From the NCBI GenBank assembly GCA_963729115.1, contig CAVSMR010000003.1, positions 868,001 to 932,000 on the forward strand: a stretch of 64,000 nt of DNA, written 5' to 3'. Positions 39,798 through 47,971 of the stretch are shown one piece after another (position 1 is the first letter of the stretch; each line of letters begins with the position of its first letter). This DNA comes from Actinophytocola sp963729115. Its GTDB lineage: Bacteria > Actinomycetota > Actinomycetes > Mycobacteriales > Pseudonocardiaceae. Position numbers and translations under genes: made by a program. A model generated the notes under the pieces. The model saw only the letters and a list, made by a program, of their open reading frames with translations. It was not told the DNA's origin and ran no database searches.

Positions 39798-40712
39798 GTG
39801 GTCGACACAGACAACGCCGCGGTGGTGGTCGAGGACGTCCGCAAGGCGTATGGGGATCTCAAGGCGGTGGACGGGGTCTCGCTGTCCGTCGCCGAGGGGG
39901 AGTTCTTCGGCATCCTCGGGCCGAACGGGGCGGGCAAGACGACGATACTGGAGATCATCGAGGGGCTGCGCGAGCCCGACTCCGGCACGGTGCGCCTGCT
40001 CGGCGAGTCGCCGTGGCCGCGGCGGGTGTCGCTGCTGCCACGCATCGGCGTGCAGCTCCAGGCGTCCGCGTTCTTCGAGAAGCTCACCGCGCGCGAGCAG
40101 CTGGAGACGTTCGCCTCCCTGTACGGCGTGGGCGCCGCGCGGGCGCACGACATGCTGGAGCTCGTCGGGCTCGCGGACAAGGCGAACACCCGCGAGGACA
40201 AGCTCTCCGGCGGTCAGCGCCAGCGGCTCTCGATCGCCTGCGCCCTGGTGCACGACCCGGACGTCGTCTTCCTCGACGAGCCGACCGCGGCGCTGGACCC
40301 GCAGGCGCGGCGCAACCTGTGGGACGTGCTGCGCGCGATCCAGGAGCGGGGCAAGACGATCGTCTACACCACGCACTACCTGGACGAGGCGGAGATCCTC
40401 TGCGACCGCGTGGCGATCATGGACGAGGGCCGGATCCTCGCCATGGACACGCCGACGAGCCTGGTCCGCGGCCTCGACGCGCCGACCCGGGTCATCCTCG
40501 AGCGCGGCCTGCTGTCCACTTCGGACGCGGCGGCGCTGCCCGGCGCCGACGACGTCGGCGAGGACGACGCGTCGCTGACGATCGTCACCCGCACGCCGGC
40601 CGACCTGCTCGGCGCGCTCGCCGAACGCGGCTCGCTCGCCGGGCTGCAGGTGCGCACCGCCACCCTCGAGGACGTCTTCCTCGACCTGACCGGACGGGAG
40701 TACCGGGCGTGA
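39798..40712 (+). CDS. ABC-2 type exporter ATP-binding protein
   Basis: A 304-residue cytoplasmic ATPase of a DrrA/Nod-type exporter. Walker A GPNGAGKTT, Q-loop GVQLQASAFFEKL, signature LSGGQRQRLSIA, Walker B VVFLDEP and the switch His in YTTHYLDEAE are intact. The C-terminal 80 residues resemble the regulatory tail of drug exporters. The stop overlaps the permease start (GTGA, 40709-40712). Followed by a MarR gene in the opposite direction. Substrate unknown; drug or lipid export is the common role. Confidence 0.88.
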   Translation: MVDTDNAAVVVEDVRKAYGDLKAVDGVSLSVAEGEFFGILGPNGAGKTTILEIIEGLREPDSGTVRLLGESPWPRRVSLLPRIGVQLQASAFFEKLTAREQLETFASLYGVGAARAHDMLELVGLADKANTREDKLSGGQRQRLSIACALVHDPDVVFLDEPTAALDPQARRNLWDVLRAIQERGKTIVYTTHYLDEAEILCDRVAIMDEGRILAMDTPTSLVRGLDAPTRVILERGLLSTSDAAALPGADDVGEDDASLTIVTRTPADLLGALAERGSLAGLQVRTATLEDVFLDLTGREYRA

Positions 40713-41752
40713 CCGGGTTCAAGAGCCTCGCGCTCGCCATGCTCAAGGGGTTCTACCGGGACAAGGCGACGCTGTTCTTCACGTTCGTCTTCCCGTTGAT
40801 GTTCCTCGTCGTGTTCGGCCTGCTGTTCCGCGACGCGGGCGCGGAGAAGATCAACCTCGGCGTCGTCGGCGAGGGGCCGGTGATCACCGGGCTGGAGCGG
40901 ACCGGCGCGTTCGAGCTCGAGCGGTACGACGACTTCGACGACGCGGTGGCGAAGGTGCGGGACGGCGACCTGCCCGCGGTGGTCGCCGAGAACGGCGACG
41001 CCATCACCTACCGGTTCGCGAGGAGCGACCCGACCCAGGCCGGCACGATCAGCGGCATCGTGCAGGGCGTGGTCAGCCAGCTGAACCAGGAGGCGACCGG
41101 CGAGGCGCCGAGGTTCCGGGTCGAGGGCTCGAACGTCGAGGACTCCTCGCTCAAGCCGATCCAGTACATCACGCCGGGGATCATGTCCTGGGGCGTCGCG
41201 GTCACCGCGGTGTTCGGCGCCGCGCTGACGCTGGTGAGCTGGCGCCGCAAGCAGGTGCTGCGCCGCATCCGGCTCGCCCCCGTGCACGCCTCGACGGTGC
41301 TCACCTCGCGGGTGGTGGTCACGATCGGCGTGGCGCTCGTGCAGGCGGTGATCTTCATCGGCATCGGCTCGCTGCCGGTGTTCGGCCTGCAGCTGACCGG
41401 CACGTGGGCGCTCGCGATCCCGGTGTTCCTGCTGGGGATCCTGGCGTTCTTCGCGATCGGCATGCTGGTGGGCGCGTTCTGCAAGACGGAGGAGGCGGCC
41501 ACCGGCGCGGCGAACATCGTCGTGCTGCCGATGGCGTTCCTGTCCGGGACGTTCTTCCCGATCGACCAGGCGCCGCCGTGGATACAGACGGTGTCCAAGG
41601 TCTTCCCGTTGCGGCACATGAACGACGGGATCATGGACTTCCTGGTGCGCGGCCAGGGACCGAGCGCGCTCGTCGTGCCGTGCCTGGTGCTGACGGCATT
41701 CATCGTCGTGGTCGGCGCGATCGCGGCCAAGGTCTTCCAGTGGGAGGACTGA
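40709..41752 (+). CDS. ABC-2 type exporter permease
   Basis: A 347-residue membrane permease: one N-terminal helix (TLFFTFVFPLMFLVVFGLLF), an extracytoplasmic domain of about 140 residues, then five helices with the ABC2 motif YITPGIMSWGVAVTAVFGAAL and the NIVVLPMAFLSGTFFPID block before the last helices. It is translationally coupled to the ATPase. Together they form a complete exporter half-set that would act as a dimer. Confidence 0.88.
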   Translation: MTGFKSLALAMLKGFYRDKATLFFTFVFPLMFLVVFGLLFRDAGAEKINLGVVGEGPVITGLERTGAFELERYDDFDDAVAKVRDGDLPAVVAENGDAITYRFARSDPTQAGTISGIVQGVVSQLNQEATGEAPRFRVEGSNVEDSSLKPIQYITPGIMSWGVAVTAVFGAALTLVSWRRKQVLRRIRLAPVHASTVLTSRVVVTIGVALVQAVIFIGIGSLPVFGLQLTGTWALAIPVFLLGILAFFAIGMLVGAFCKTEEAATGAANIVVLPMAFLSGTFFPIDQAPPWIQTVSKVFPLRHMNDGIMDFLVRGQGPSALVVPCLVLTAFIVVVGAIAAKVFQWED

Positions 41753-41765
41753 TCGGTCCAGGGCG

Positions 41766-42269
41766 CTAGTCGTCCTCGAAGTCGCCGACCGCCTTGCGGA
41801 CCTTGGCCAGCAGGTCGGTCAGCTGGGCGGTCTGGCGCTCGGTCAGCCCGCGCAGCCCGAAGTCGATCTCGGTGACCGCGGTGGTGGCCTGCTCGCGGCG
41901 CTGCCGGCCGGCCTCGGTGATCTCGGCGAGCGTGGTGCGCCGGTCGGTCGGGTGCGGCAGGCGCCGGACGAGCCCGTCGGCCTCGAGCCGGTCGACGATG
42001 TTGGTCACGCTCGTCGGGTGCAGCTGCAGGCGCTCGCCCATGACGCGCATCGGCAGGCTGCCCTGCTTGGCGAAGGTGAGCAGTACGAGAGCCTCGTAGC
42101 GGGCGAAGGTCAGCCCGTGCGGTTTGAGCGCCGTGTCCACTGCGGACTGCAGCACCTGCTGGACGCGCATGATGCTGGTGACCGCGGCCATCGTGCCCGA
42201 CGGCCCGACACGCTCGGCCCACAGCTCGGCGGCACGGGCGATGGGGTCGAAGGGCAACGCTCTGCTCAT
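41766..42269 (-). CDS. MarR family transcriptional regulator
   Basis: A 167-residue winged-helix regulator: ALKPHGLTFARYEALVLL, LPMRVMGERLQLHPTSVTNIVDRLEADGLVRR (the recognition helix and wing, quoted in part) and HPTDRRTTLAEIT. The ATG at 42269 lies 8 nt after TAACTT on the minus strand, inside a palindromic region (42280-42295), so it probably represses itself. It converges on the ABC exporter operon, which may be a target. Confidence 0.9.
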   Translation of the reverse strand: MSRALPFDPIARAAELWAERVGPSGTMAAVTSIMRVQQVLQSAVDTALKPHGLTFARYEALVLLTFAKQGSLPMRVMGERLQLHPTSVTNIVDRLEADGLVRRLPHPTDRRTTLAEITEAGRQRREQATTAVTEIDFGLRGLTERQTAQLTDLLAKVRKAVGDFEDD

Positions 42270-42277
42270 GGCGGTTG

Positions 42278-42295
42278 AAGTTACCAGTCGGTACC
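42278..42295 (-). promoter_or_regulatory. marR -10 element with overlapping palindrome
   Basis: GTTACCAGTCGGTACC (42280-42295), core TACC-AGTC-GGTA, overlaps the minus-strand -10 TAACTT (complement of 42278-42283). Likely autoregulatory operator. Confidence 0.45.
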
Positions 42296-42355
42296 GGCCA
42301 GGGTGCCCAGGCACAGTTCCAGACGGATCCACCCGGATCCAGGAGAGGAGCGGTC

Positions 42356-42652
42356 ATGCTTGTCGCGTTCAGCGTGGCGCCGGCCGGGGGCGAGTCGGAC
42401 AGCGTGAGCAAGGCGGTCGCCGAGGCCGTGCGGGTGGTGCGGGAGTCGGGCCTGCCGTCGGAGACGACGAGCATGTTCACCACCATCGAGGGGGAGTGGG
42501 ACGAGGTGATGGCGGTCGTCAAGGCGGCGGTCGAGGTGGTCCAGCGGGGTGCGCCGCGGGTCAGCCTGGTGCTGAAGGCGGACATCCGGCCCGGGCACAC
42601 CGGCCAGCTCACCGCGAAGGTCGAGCGGATCGAGCAGCACCTTTCGGAGTGA
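42356..42652 (+). CDS. MTH1187/YkoF-type thiamine-binding protein
   Basis: A 98-residue protein of the MTH1187 (DUF77) family, whose members bind thiamine or its precursors. Blocks: MLVAFSVAPAGGESDSVSKAVAEA, SGLPSETTSMFTTIEGEWDEVM and RVSLVLKADIRPG. ATG at 42356 with AGGAGAGGAG upstream; upstream in-frame starts run antisense through the marR promoter and are not plausible. No thiamine genes lie nearby. Confidence 0.85.
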   Translation: MLVAFSVAPAGGESDSVSKAVAEAVRVVRESGLPSETTSMFTTIEGEWDEVMAVVKAAVEVVQRGAPRVSLVLKADIRPGHTGQLTAKVERIEQHLSE

Positions 42653-42710
42653 GCGGGCCGATAGGTGGTAGGCCCGTCGGACGATTCGAACGTCGTGCCA
42701 GGATGTAGTC

Positions 42711-43697
42711 GTGACAAGGCCAGACCCACGTCAAACCGCAGCTCTGTCGGCCGCCCTGTCCGGAGCTGTCGATCTCTCCGCGCTCAAGGCCCGGGCAGAG
42801 GCGACCAGCCGGCAGCCTGACCAGGCGTCATCCGCGCCCGCGTCGTCCCCCGGCACACCTGGGGAACCGTCCGCCGGCGGGTTCGTCATCGACGTCACCG
42901 AGGAGACCTTCCAGGCCGACGTCGTCGAGCGGTCGCTGCAGGTGCCGGTGATCGTCGACCTGTGGGCCGAGTGGTGCGGCCCGTGCAAGCAGCTGTCGCC
43001 GATGCTCGAGCGGCTCGCCCGGGAAGCCAACGGTGCCTGGGTCCTCGCGAAGATCGACGTCGACGCGAACCCGCGCATCGCCCAGCTGTTCGGCGTGCAG
43101 TCCCTTCCCACCGTGGTCGCCATCGCCGGTGGCCAGCCGGTGGAGGCGTTCGCCGGTGCGCAGCCGGAGCCGCAGGTCAGGCAGTGGATCGGTGCGCTGC
43201 TCGACGCCCTGCGGGATCGCCTGCCGGGCATCCGTGCCGCCGAGGCCGGCGAGCCCGGGGCGGAGCCGGAGGAAGTGCCCGAGCCCGAGGACGACCGCTT
43301 CACCGAGGCCGAGACGGCCTTCGAGCAGGGCGACTACGCGACGGCGGAGGCGGCGTACCAGAAGATCCTCGACACCGAGCCCGCGAACGAGCAGGCCAAG
43401 GCGGCGCTCGCCCAGGTCCGCTTCCTGGCCCGGGCCGAGGCGGCGGACCCGTCGGTGATCGTGCGTGCGGACATTTCCCCGGAGGACATCGACGCGCAGC
43501 TCTCGGCGGCGGACGTGGAGCTGGCGAGCCAGCGGGTGGAGCAGGCGTTCGCGCGGCTGCTGTCGGTGATCCGCCGGACGGGCGGCACGGACCGGGACCG
43601 GGCGCGGGAGCACCTCGTGGACCTCTTCGGCCTGTTCTCGCCGGACGACCCGAACGTCGCCAAGGCGAGGCGGGACCTGGCCAGCGCCCTGTACTGA
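42711..43697 (+). CDS. Thioredoxin-TPR protein (CnoX/YbbN type)
   Basis: A 328-residue cytosolic protein: a variable N-terminal region of about 60 residues, a thioredoxin domain with active site WCGPC (88-92) and the cis-Pro in QSLPTVVAI, an acidic linker, and a C-terminal TPR region (FEQGDYATAEAAYQKILDTEP). This is the domain order of CnoX/YbbN, a holdase; the mycobacterial ortholog is Rv1324. An intact CxxC suggests it is redox active. The GTG at 42711 lies 6 nt after CAGGAT in a 15-bp stretch identical to that before the hydrolase gene at 24197. Confidence 0.9.
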   Translation: MTRPDPRQTAALSAALSGAVDLSALKARAEATSRQPDQASSAPASSPGTPGEPSAGGFVIDVTEETFQADVVERSLQVPVIVDLWAEWCGPCKQLSPMLERLAREANGAWVLAKIDVDANPRIAQLFGVQSLPTVVAIAGGQPVEAFAGAQPEPQVRQWIGALLDALRDRLPGIRAAEAGEPGAEPEEVPEPEDDRFTEAETAFEQGDYATAEAAYQKILDTEPANEQAKAALAQVRFLARAEAADPSVIVRADISPEDIDAQLSAADVELASQRVEQAFARLLSVIRRTGGTDRDRAREHLVDLFGLFSPDDPNVAKARRDLASALY

Positions 43698-43720
43698 CCG
43701 CCGCGGCCCCCGACGACGAA

Positions 43721-43751
43721 CCGGCCCCGATCCACGAAGGATCGGGGCCGG
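43721..43751. terminator. Bidirectional terminator hairpin
   Basis: Perfect 13-bp stem (CCGGCCCCGATCC at 43721-43733 with 43739-43751), 5-nt loop ACGAA, between two convergent genes. Confidence 0.88.
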
Positions 43752-43764
43752 CCTCATGAAATCG

Positions 43765-45231
43765 TCAGGAGAAGTCCTCCGTGCAGGGGTCGGACCCCTC
43801 GATGAAGCCGCGACGGAACGCCTCCACCCGGGCGAAGCCGGACTCGACCTGCTTGCCCTTAACGTCCGCCGCGACGAGGCTCTCCTCCTGCAGCAGCTCG
43901 GCCACCGCCTCGTCCAGGTCGCCCACCGCGAGGCGGAGCACCTGGCCCTCCTCGTTGGTGACGCCCGCCCACGCGCCGGTCAGGCACGCCGTGCGCAGGC
44001 CCGCCTTCTCGTCGTCCAGGGGCGCGCCCTTGGCCTTCTGCACGGCCAGCGCGTAGCGCGACGCGATCTCCGCGAACGCCGCGAAGTCGCCCAGGCCGCC
44101 GGAGTTGTCGCTGCCGGGCGGGGCGTTCGGGTTCGGCTTGGCCGCGATCTCCCGCAGGGCGTCGGCGTCGATGCCGATGACGTTGTCGTCCGGGCAGTAG
44201 GTGACCGGGCTGGTCGCGTCCCCGCTCTCGCACGTCGAACCGTTGTCGATGATCTTCGGGGCGTCGGTCTCGTTGTCCTTGAACGCCTCGTCGAGGCTCG
44301 CCTGCAGCTTGTCCAGGACCTCGATCGGGTCGATGTCGCCCTCGTCCGACTGCGCCTGCTCGGTCTCGGTGCGCTCCTTCTCGGCGATACGGCTCTCGAT
44401 CTCCGCCTCATCCATGTCCGCGCAGCGCTTGGGGTCGTTGGAGAAGCCCTCCTGGAACGCGTACACGCGGTCGAACGCGAGGCCGTGCGCGCCCTCGGTC
44501 TGGTGGTCCAGGCCCGCCGGGTCCCGGATGAAGAACAGCGTCGCGAGGATGTCGTTGAGGCCCTTGCCGGTGTTGATCTGGAAGTGCTTCGACTTGTCCT
44601 CGGCCACGTACTTGAAGAAGTTGCCCATGTAGCAGTCGGCCTGCTGCTCGCGCACGATCGTCGGCGTCGTCTGGCTCATGTTGCTCTTCTCGCCCAGCCG
44701 GAACTGCACCGCGTGGCCCATCTCGTGGGCCAGCACGCCGACGACCGACATGGGGCCGAACTGCTCGTTCAGCATCGGCAGCAGCTGTCCGCGGTCCCAC
44801 GCGATCGCGTCCTCGCCGTTGCCCCCGCAGTAGAACGCGTTGACCAGACCCGCGGTGCTCGCCCCGCAGATCGTCACGCCGGCGCCGTTCGAGTCGTAGG
44901 AGACGAGCCGCTCGAGCTCCTTGTACTCCTCGTCGAACTGGGCGGGCAGCTGCTCGTGCCAGTACTCGTACAGGTCCGCGATCGAGTTGGTGGCCAGGCG
45001 GTCCATCTCGCCGCCGTCGGCCCCCTCGACGTCCAGCTTCGCGTCCTCGACCCCGTCGCGTGGACCGGACGGCCCGTCGTCGCTCACCTCGAGCCCGCCC
45101 GCGTTGCTGGTGTCGATGTCCCCCATCGCCTGCGGCTGCCCCTCGATCTGCTTGCCCGAGCAGCCGCCTAACGCCACCACAGCCGCCGCGACCACGCTGA
45201 GCGTCACCCCGGCTCGCCATCCACCCCTCAT
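43765..45231 (-). CDS. HEMGH zinc metallopeptidase lipoprotein A
   Basis: A 488-residue lipoprotein: signal peptide with lipobox Cys24 (ALGGC), an acidic linker, and a 'neutral zinc metallopeptidase' core with HEMGH at 169-173 (VVGVLAHEMGHAVQFRLG) and a downstream QQADCYMGNFFKY block giving the third ligand region. NAFYC, AWDRG and several cysteine pairs suggest disulfides outside the cell. The C-terminus has a long acidic insertion absent from its neighbour. It is a diverged paralog of the next gene, which transcribes toward it 95 nt away. Substrate unknown; cell-envelope turnover is plausible. Confidence 0.82.
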   Translation of the reverse strand: MRGGWRAGVTLSVVAAAVVALGGCSGKQIEGQPQAMGDIDTSNAGGLEVSDDGPSGPRDGVEDAKLDVEGADGGEMDRLATNSIADLYEYWHEQLPAQFDEEYKELERLVSYDSNGAGVTICGASTAGLVNAFYCGGNGEDAIAWDRGQLLPMLNEQFGPMSVVGVLAHEMGHAVQFRLGEKSNMSQTTPTIVREQQADCYMGNFFKYVAEDKSKHFQINTGKGLNDILATLFFIRDPAGLDHQTEGAHGLAFDRVYAFQEGFSNDPKRCADMDEAEIESRIAEKERTETEQAQSDEGDIDPIEVLDKLQASLDEAFKDNETDAPKIIDNGSTCESGDATSPVTYCPDDNVIGIDADALREIAAKPNPNAPPGSDNSGGLGDFAAFAEIASRYALAVQKAKGAPLDDEKAGLRTACLTGAWAGVTNEEGQVLRLAVGDLDEAVAELLQEESLVAADVKGKQVESGFARVEAFRRGFIEGSDPCTEDFS

Positions 45232-45326
45232 CGCACAACCCCTCCGCCCGCCAGGCTCGTCAATGCTCGACGCACCCTACTGGCCGGGTGCGACAGGCAT
45301 ACGACGTACCGGGCGAGCGCGTGGTT

Positions 45327-46727
45327 TCAGCCCAGGCCGCAGGCGTCGTCGCCCTCGAGCACGCCCTTGCGGAACGCGCGCACCCGCTCGAACCCGGTGG
45401 GGATGCCCTGCCCGGTCATGTCGCGGGCGGCGTAGTCGTAGGTCAGCAGCACCTGGATCGCCTCGTCGAGGTCGCCGGGGGAGAGGACCTGATCCTCGCG
45501 GCCGAGCAGCGAGCCGGTGAACGCCCCGGCCAGGCACACCGCGTCGTGCTGGGAGTCCGCGCCCTCGGTCGGCTTCTTCAGGTCGGCGAGCGCGGCGAGC
45601 GCGAAGCGGCTCGCGAGCAGCGTGCCGGTGGCGTAGTCGCCGATCTGCTTGTGGATCTTGGGCAGCTCGACCTCGGTGTCGTAGTCGACCTGCGTGGCGT
45701 CCGGGCAGAACGCGACCGGGCCCTGGTCGGCCTGGGTGCAGTCCGGGTGCTTGTCGGTGGGGGCGAGCTCGAGCTGGCCCCACTTCTGGCCGCGCTTGGT
45801 GACCAGGGTGTTGAAGTAGTCGTTGAGCTGCGGGCCGATGGTTTCGAGCATCAGGTCGAACTTCAGGTTGCCGTTGTTCGCCGCGTCGGTCTGGTCGATG
45901 AACCCGGTCTGGGTGAACGTGCGGTTGTCCACGCTCATCTCGCTGCACTGCTTGGCGCCGTTGTCGTAGCCGTCCTGGAACGCCGACACCCGGTCGAACG
46001 CGTCGCCGTGCGCGCCCTCGTCGGTCTGCTCGGTGCCGATCGGGTCCCGGAAGGTGATCAGCGACTCCAGCGCCGGGTCGAGCCGGTCGTCGGCGACGTT
46101 GAGGTAGGTGGCGTTGTCGTCGACGACCCAGCGCACGAACGAGCCCGCGTAGCAGTCCGCCTGCGCCTCGATGAGGATCGTCGGGAACTTGTCCGGCTCG
46201 GCCTGCTGCTTCTCCAGGCTCAGCCCGGCCCGCCGCTGCACCGCGTGGCCCATCTCGTGCGCCAGCACCAGCATCACCGCGGCCTCGCCGAAACGCTCCT
46301 TGAGTACCGGCAGCAACGCGGACCGGTCCCAGGCCATCACGTCGGCGGTCGGGCAGTAGAACGCGTTGCCTTCCACGTCGGACGCCTTGTCCACGCACGG
46401 CGGCGCGGGCGCCTTGTCGTTCGACGTGTCCACCGAGTAGTAGCCGCCCGACAGCTCCTTCCAGTCGCCGCCGAACGTCGTCGGGAACGACTCCTCCCAG
46501 AAGGCCCGCACGTCGGTGAGCACGGCCGCGGCCAGCCGGTCGATCTGGCCGTTGTCCGTGTTCTTCACGAAGGACGGGTCGACGCCGCCCGGCTCGTCCG
46601 GGTCGGACTGCGTCACGACCGAGCCCGTGCTGGTCGGCGTGCCGGCGACCTCGGTGGTGCACGCCGCGGTGCCTGCGGCGACGAGCAGCGCGAGTGGAAC
46701 GGTCAACCGGGCGAGTCGGGTGTGCAC
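45327..46727 (-). CDS. HEMGH zinc metallopeptidase lipoprotein B
   Basis: A 466-residue paralog of the preceding protein. Lipobox Cys23 (GTAAC), then GNAFYCPTADVMAWDRSALLP and LVLAHEMGHAVQ with His157 and His161, and the IEAQADCYAGSFVRW third-ligand block. The two copies share gene order, lipobox and core but differ by many substitutions, so the duplication is old. Start is GTG at 46727; the GGAGG upstream is unusually close (1-2 nt), so the start may be less efficient or leaderless. The MFS gene ends 16 nt upstream on the same strand. Confidence 0.82.
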   Translation of the reverse strand: MHTRLARLTVPLALLVAAGTAACTTEVAGTPTSTGSVVTQSDPDEPGGVDPSFVKNTDNGQIDRLAAAVLTDVRAFWEESFPTTFGGDWKELSGGYYSVDTSNDKAPAPPCVDKASDVEGNAFYCPTADVMAWDRSALLPVLKERFGEAAVMLVLAHEMGHAVQRRAGLSLEKQQAEPDKFPTILIEAQADCYAGSFVRWVVDDNATYLNVADDRLDPALESLITFRDPIGTEQTDEGAHGDAFDRVSAFQDGYDNGAKQCSEMSVDNRTFTQTGFIDQTDAANNGNLKFDLMLETIGPQLNDYFNTLVTKRGQKWGQLELAPTDKHPDCTQADQGPVAFCPDATQVDYDTEVELPKIHKQIGDYATGTLLASRFALAALADLKKPTEGADSQHDAVCLAGAFTGSLLGREDQVLSPGDLDEAIQVLLTYDYAARDMTGQGIPTGFERVRAFRKGVLEGDDACGLG

Positions 46728-46743
46728 GCCTCCAGTGTGCCCG

Positions 46744-47940
46744 TCATCGGTCCGCCGGGGAGGCCGGACCGCGCAATCCGGTCACACCGAGTGCCGCGAC
46801 CAGCACTATCGCGCACTGGGCGAGCGCCCCGGCCAGCATGGTCGCCGTCGTCCCGCCGGTCTCCGCGAGCCGGCCCGCGACCGTGGTGCCCGCGCCGAAG
46901 CCCGCCCACATCACCGCGAACACCCACGCGAACGCCTCGATCCGTTGCGCGGGCGCGCTTGCCTCGCCGATGAGCACCTGCTGCACGGTCTCCACCGGAC
47001 CGGTGCACAGGCCCACGGCGAGGAACGCGCCACCGATCCACACCAGGCCGGTGCCTGCCGGCGCCGCGAGCGCGCTGCCGGCCAGTGCCAGGGCCGCGCC
47101 GGAGTGCAGCACGAGCAGCTGTCCGCGGGCGCCGCCGGGCCAGTGCCGCGCGCCGTAGGCGATCCCGCTGCCGACGGCGCCGAGCGCGAGCAGGCTCGTG
47201 AACACGCCGGCGAAGCCCTGCCCGGACGCGGCGGCGACCGCGGTGACCTCCAGGCAGCCGAACGCGAACGTGTCGAGCACGACCATGCCCAGCAGCAGCC
47301 GGATCCGGCCGTCGGCGAGCGGGCCGAGCAGGCCGGCCGAGCGCGGGCCGGCCGGCTCCGGGCGGCGGATCGCCGGGGCCAGCGCCACCAGCGCGTCCCC
47401 GGTCACCTTCAGCGCGCCGGTGATCGCGACCGCGGCCGCGGCGGGCAGCACCAGCAGCAGCCCGCCCGCGATCATCGGGCCGGACACGAAGGTCGCGCTG
47501 CCCAGGGCCGCGTCGAACGCGTACGCGGTGGGCAGCCGGGCGGCCGGCACGAGGTTCGGCCACGCGCCGCGCACGACCGGCCCCGCCGGCGGCACGGTGA
47601 CGCCGAGCAGCGCGGCCGCGAGGAACAGGGTGGCGATCGGCGTGGCGAACACGAGGCACGCGAGGAGTCCGAGGTAGGCCACCACGTGCCCGGCGAGCAG
47701 CCGCAGCAGCACCTGCCGCGGTTCGCGCCGGTCCGCGAGCCGCCCGCGCGCCGGCCCCACGACGGCGTTGCTCACCGCGAACGCCATCAGCACCAGGCCC
47801 GCCGCCGCGTAGCCGTAGGCCTGGGTCGCGGCGACCAGCAACGCCAGGTTGAGCATCGAGGTGGTCAGCCGGCTCAGCAGCACCGCGAACGTCAGCCGCG
47901 CCACGCCCGGGGTCGCGAACAGCTCGCGGTAGCGGCGCAC
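46744..47940 (-). CDS. MFS transporter
   Basis: A 398-residue protein with about 12 hydrophobic segments in two halves, the loop NAVVGPARGRLADRREPRQVLL (MFS loop 2-3 signature) and a charged central loop (IRRPEPAGPRSAGLLGPLADGR). Substrate not readable; the drug:H+ antiporter or permease type is likely. The GTG at 47940 is chosen because upstream in-frame sequence enters the glgB 3' region. glgB ends 31 nt upstream, so this gene may be the tail of the glg operon. Confidence 0.8.
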   Translation of the reverse strand: MRRYRELFATPGVARLTFAVLLSRLTTSMLNLALLVAATQAYGYAAAGLVLMAFAVSNAVVGPARGRLADRREPRQVLLRLLAGHVVAYLGLLACLVFATPIATLFLAAALLGVTVPPAGPVVRGAWPNLVPAARLPTAYAFDAALGSATFVSGPMIAGGLLLVLPAAAAVAITGALKVTGDALVALAPAIRRPEPAGPRSAGLLGPLADGRIRLLLGMVVLDTFAFGCLEVTAVAAASGQGFAGVFTSLLALGAVGSGIAYGARHWPGGARGQLLVLHSGAALALAGSALAAPAGTGLVWIGGAFLAVGLCTGPVETVQQVLIGEASAPAQRIEAFAWVFAVMWAGFGAGTTVAGRLAETGGTTATMLAGALAQCAIVLVAALGVTGLRGPASPADR

Positions 47941-47971
47941 GATCCCATCGTGGCCTACCCGCGGCTGTGCG

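Noticed and set aside
38762..40201. A long minus-strand frame over the proline iminopeptidase and ABC genes
   Set aside because: It is in a different frame from the peptidase family motifs and antisense to the ATPase gene.
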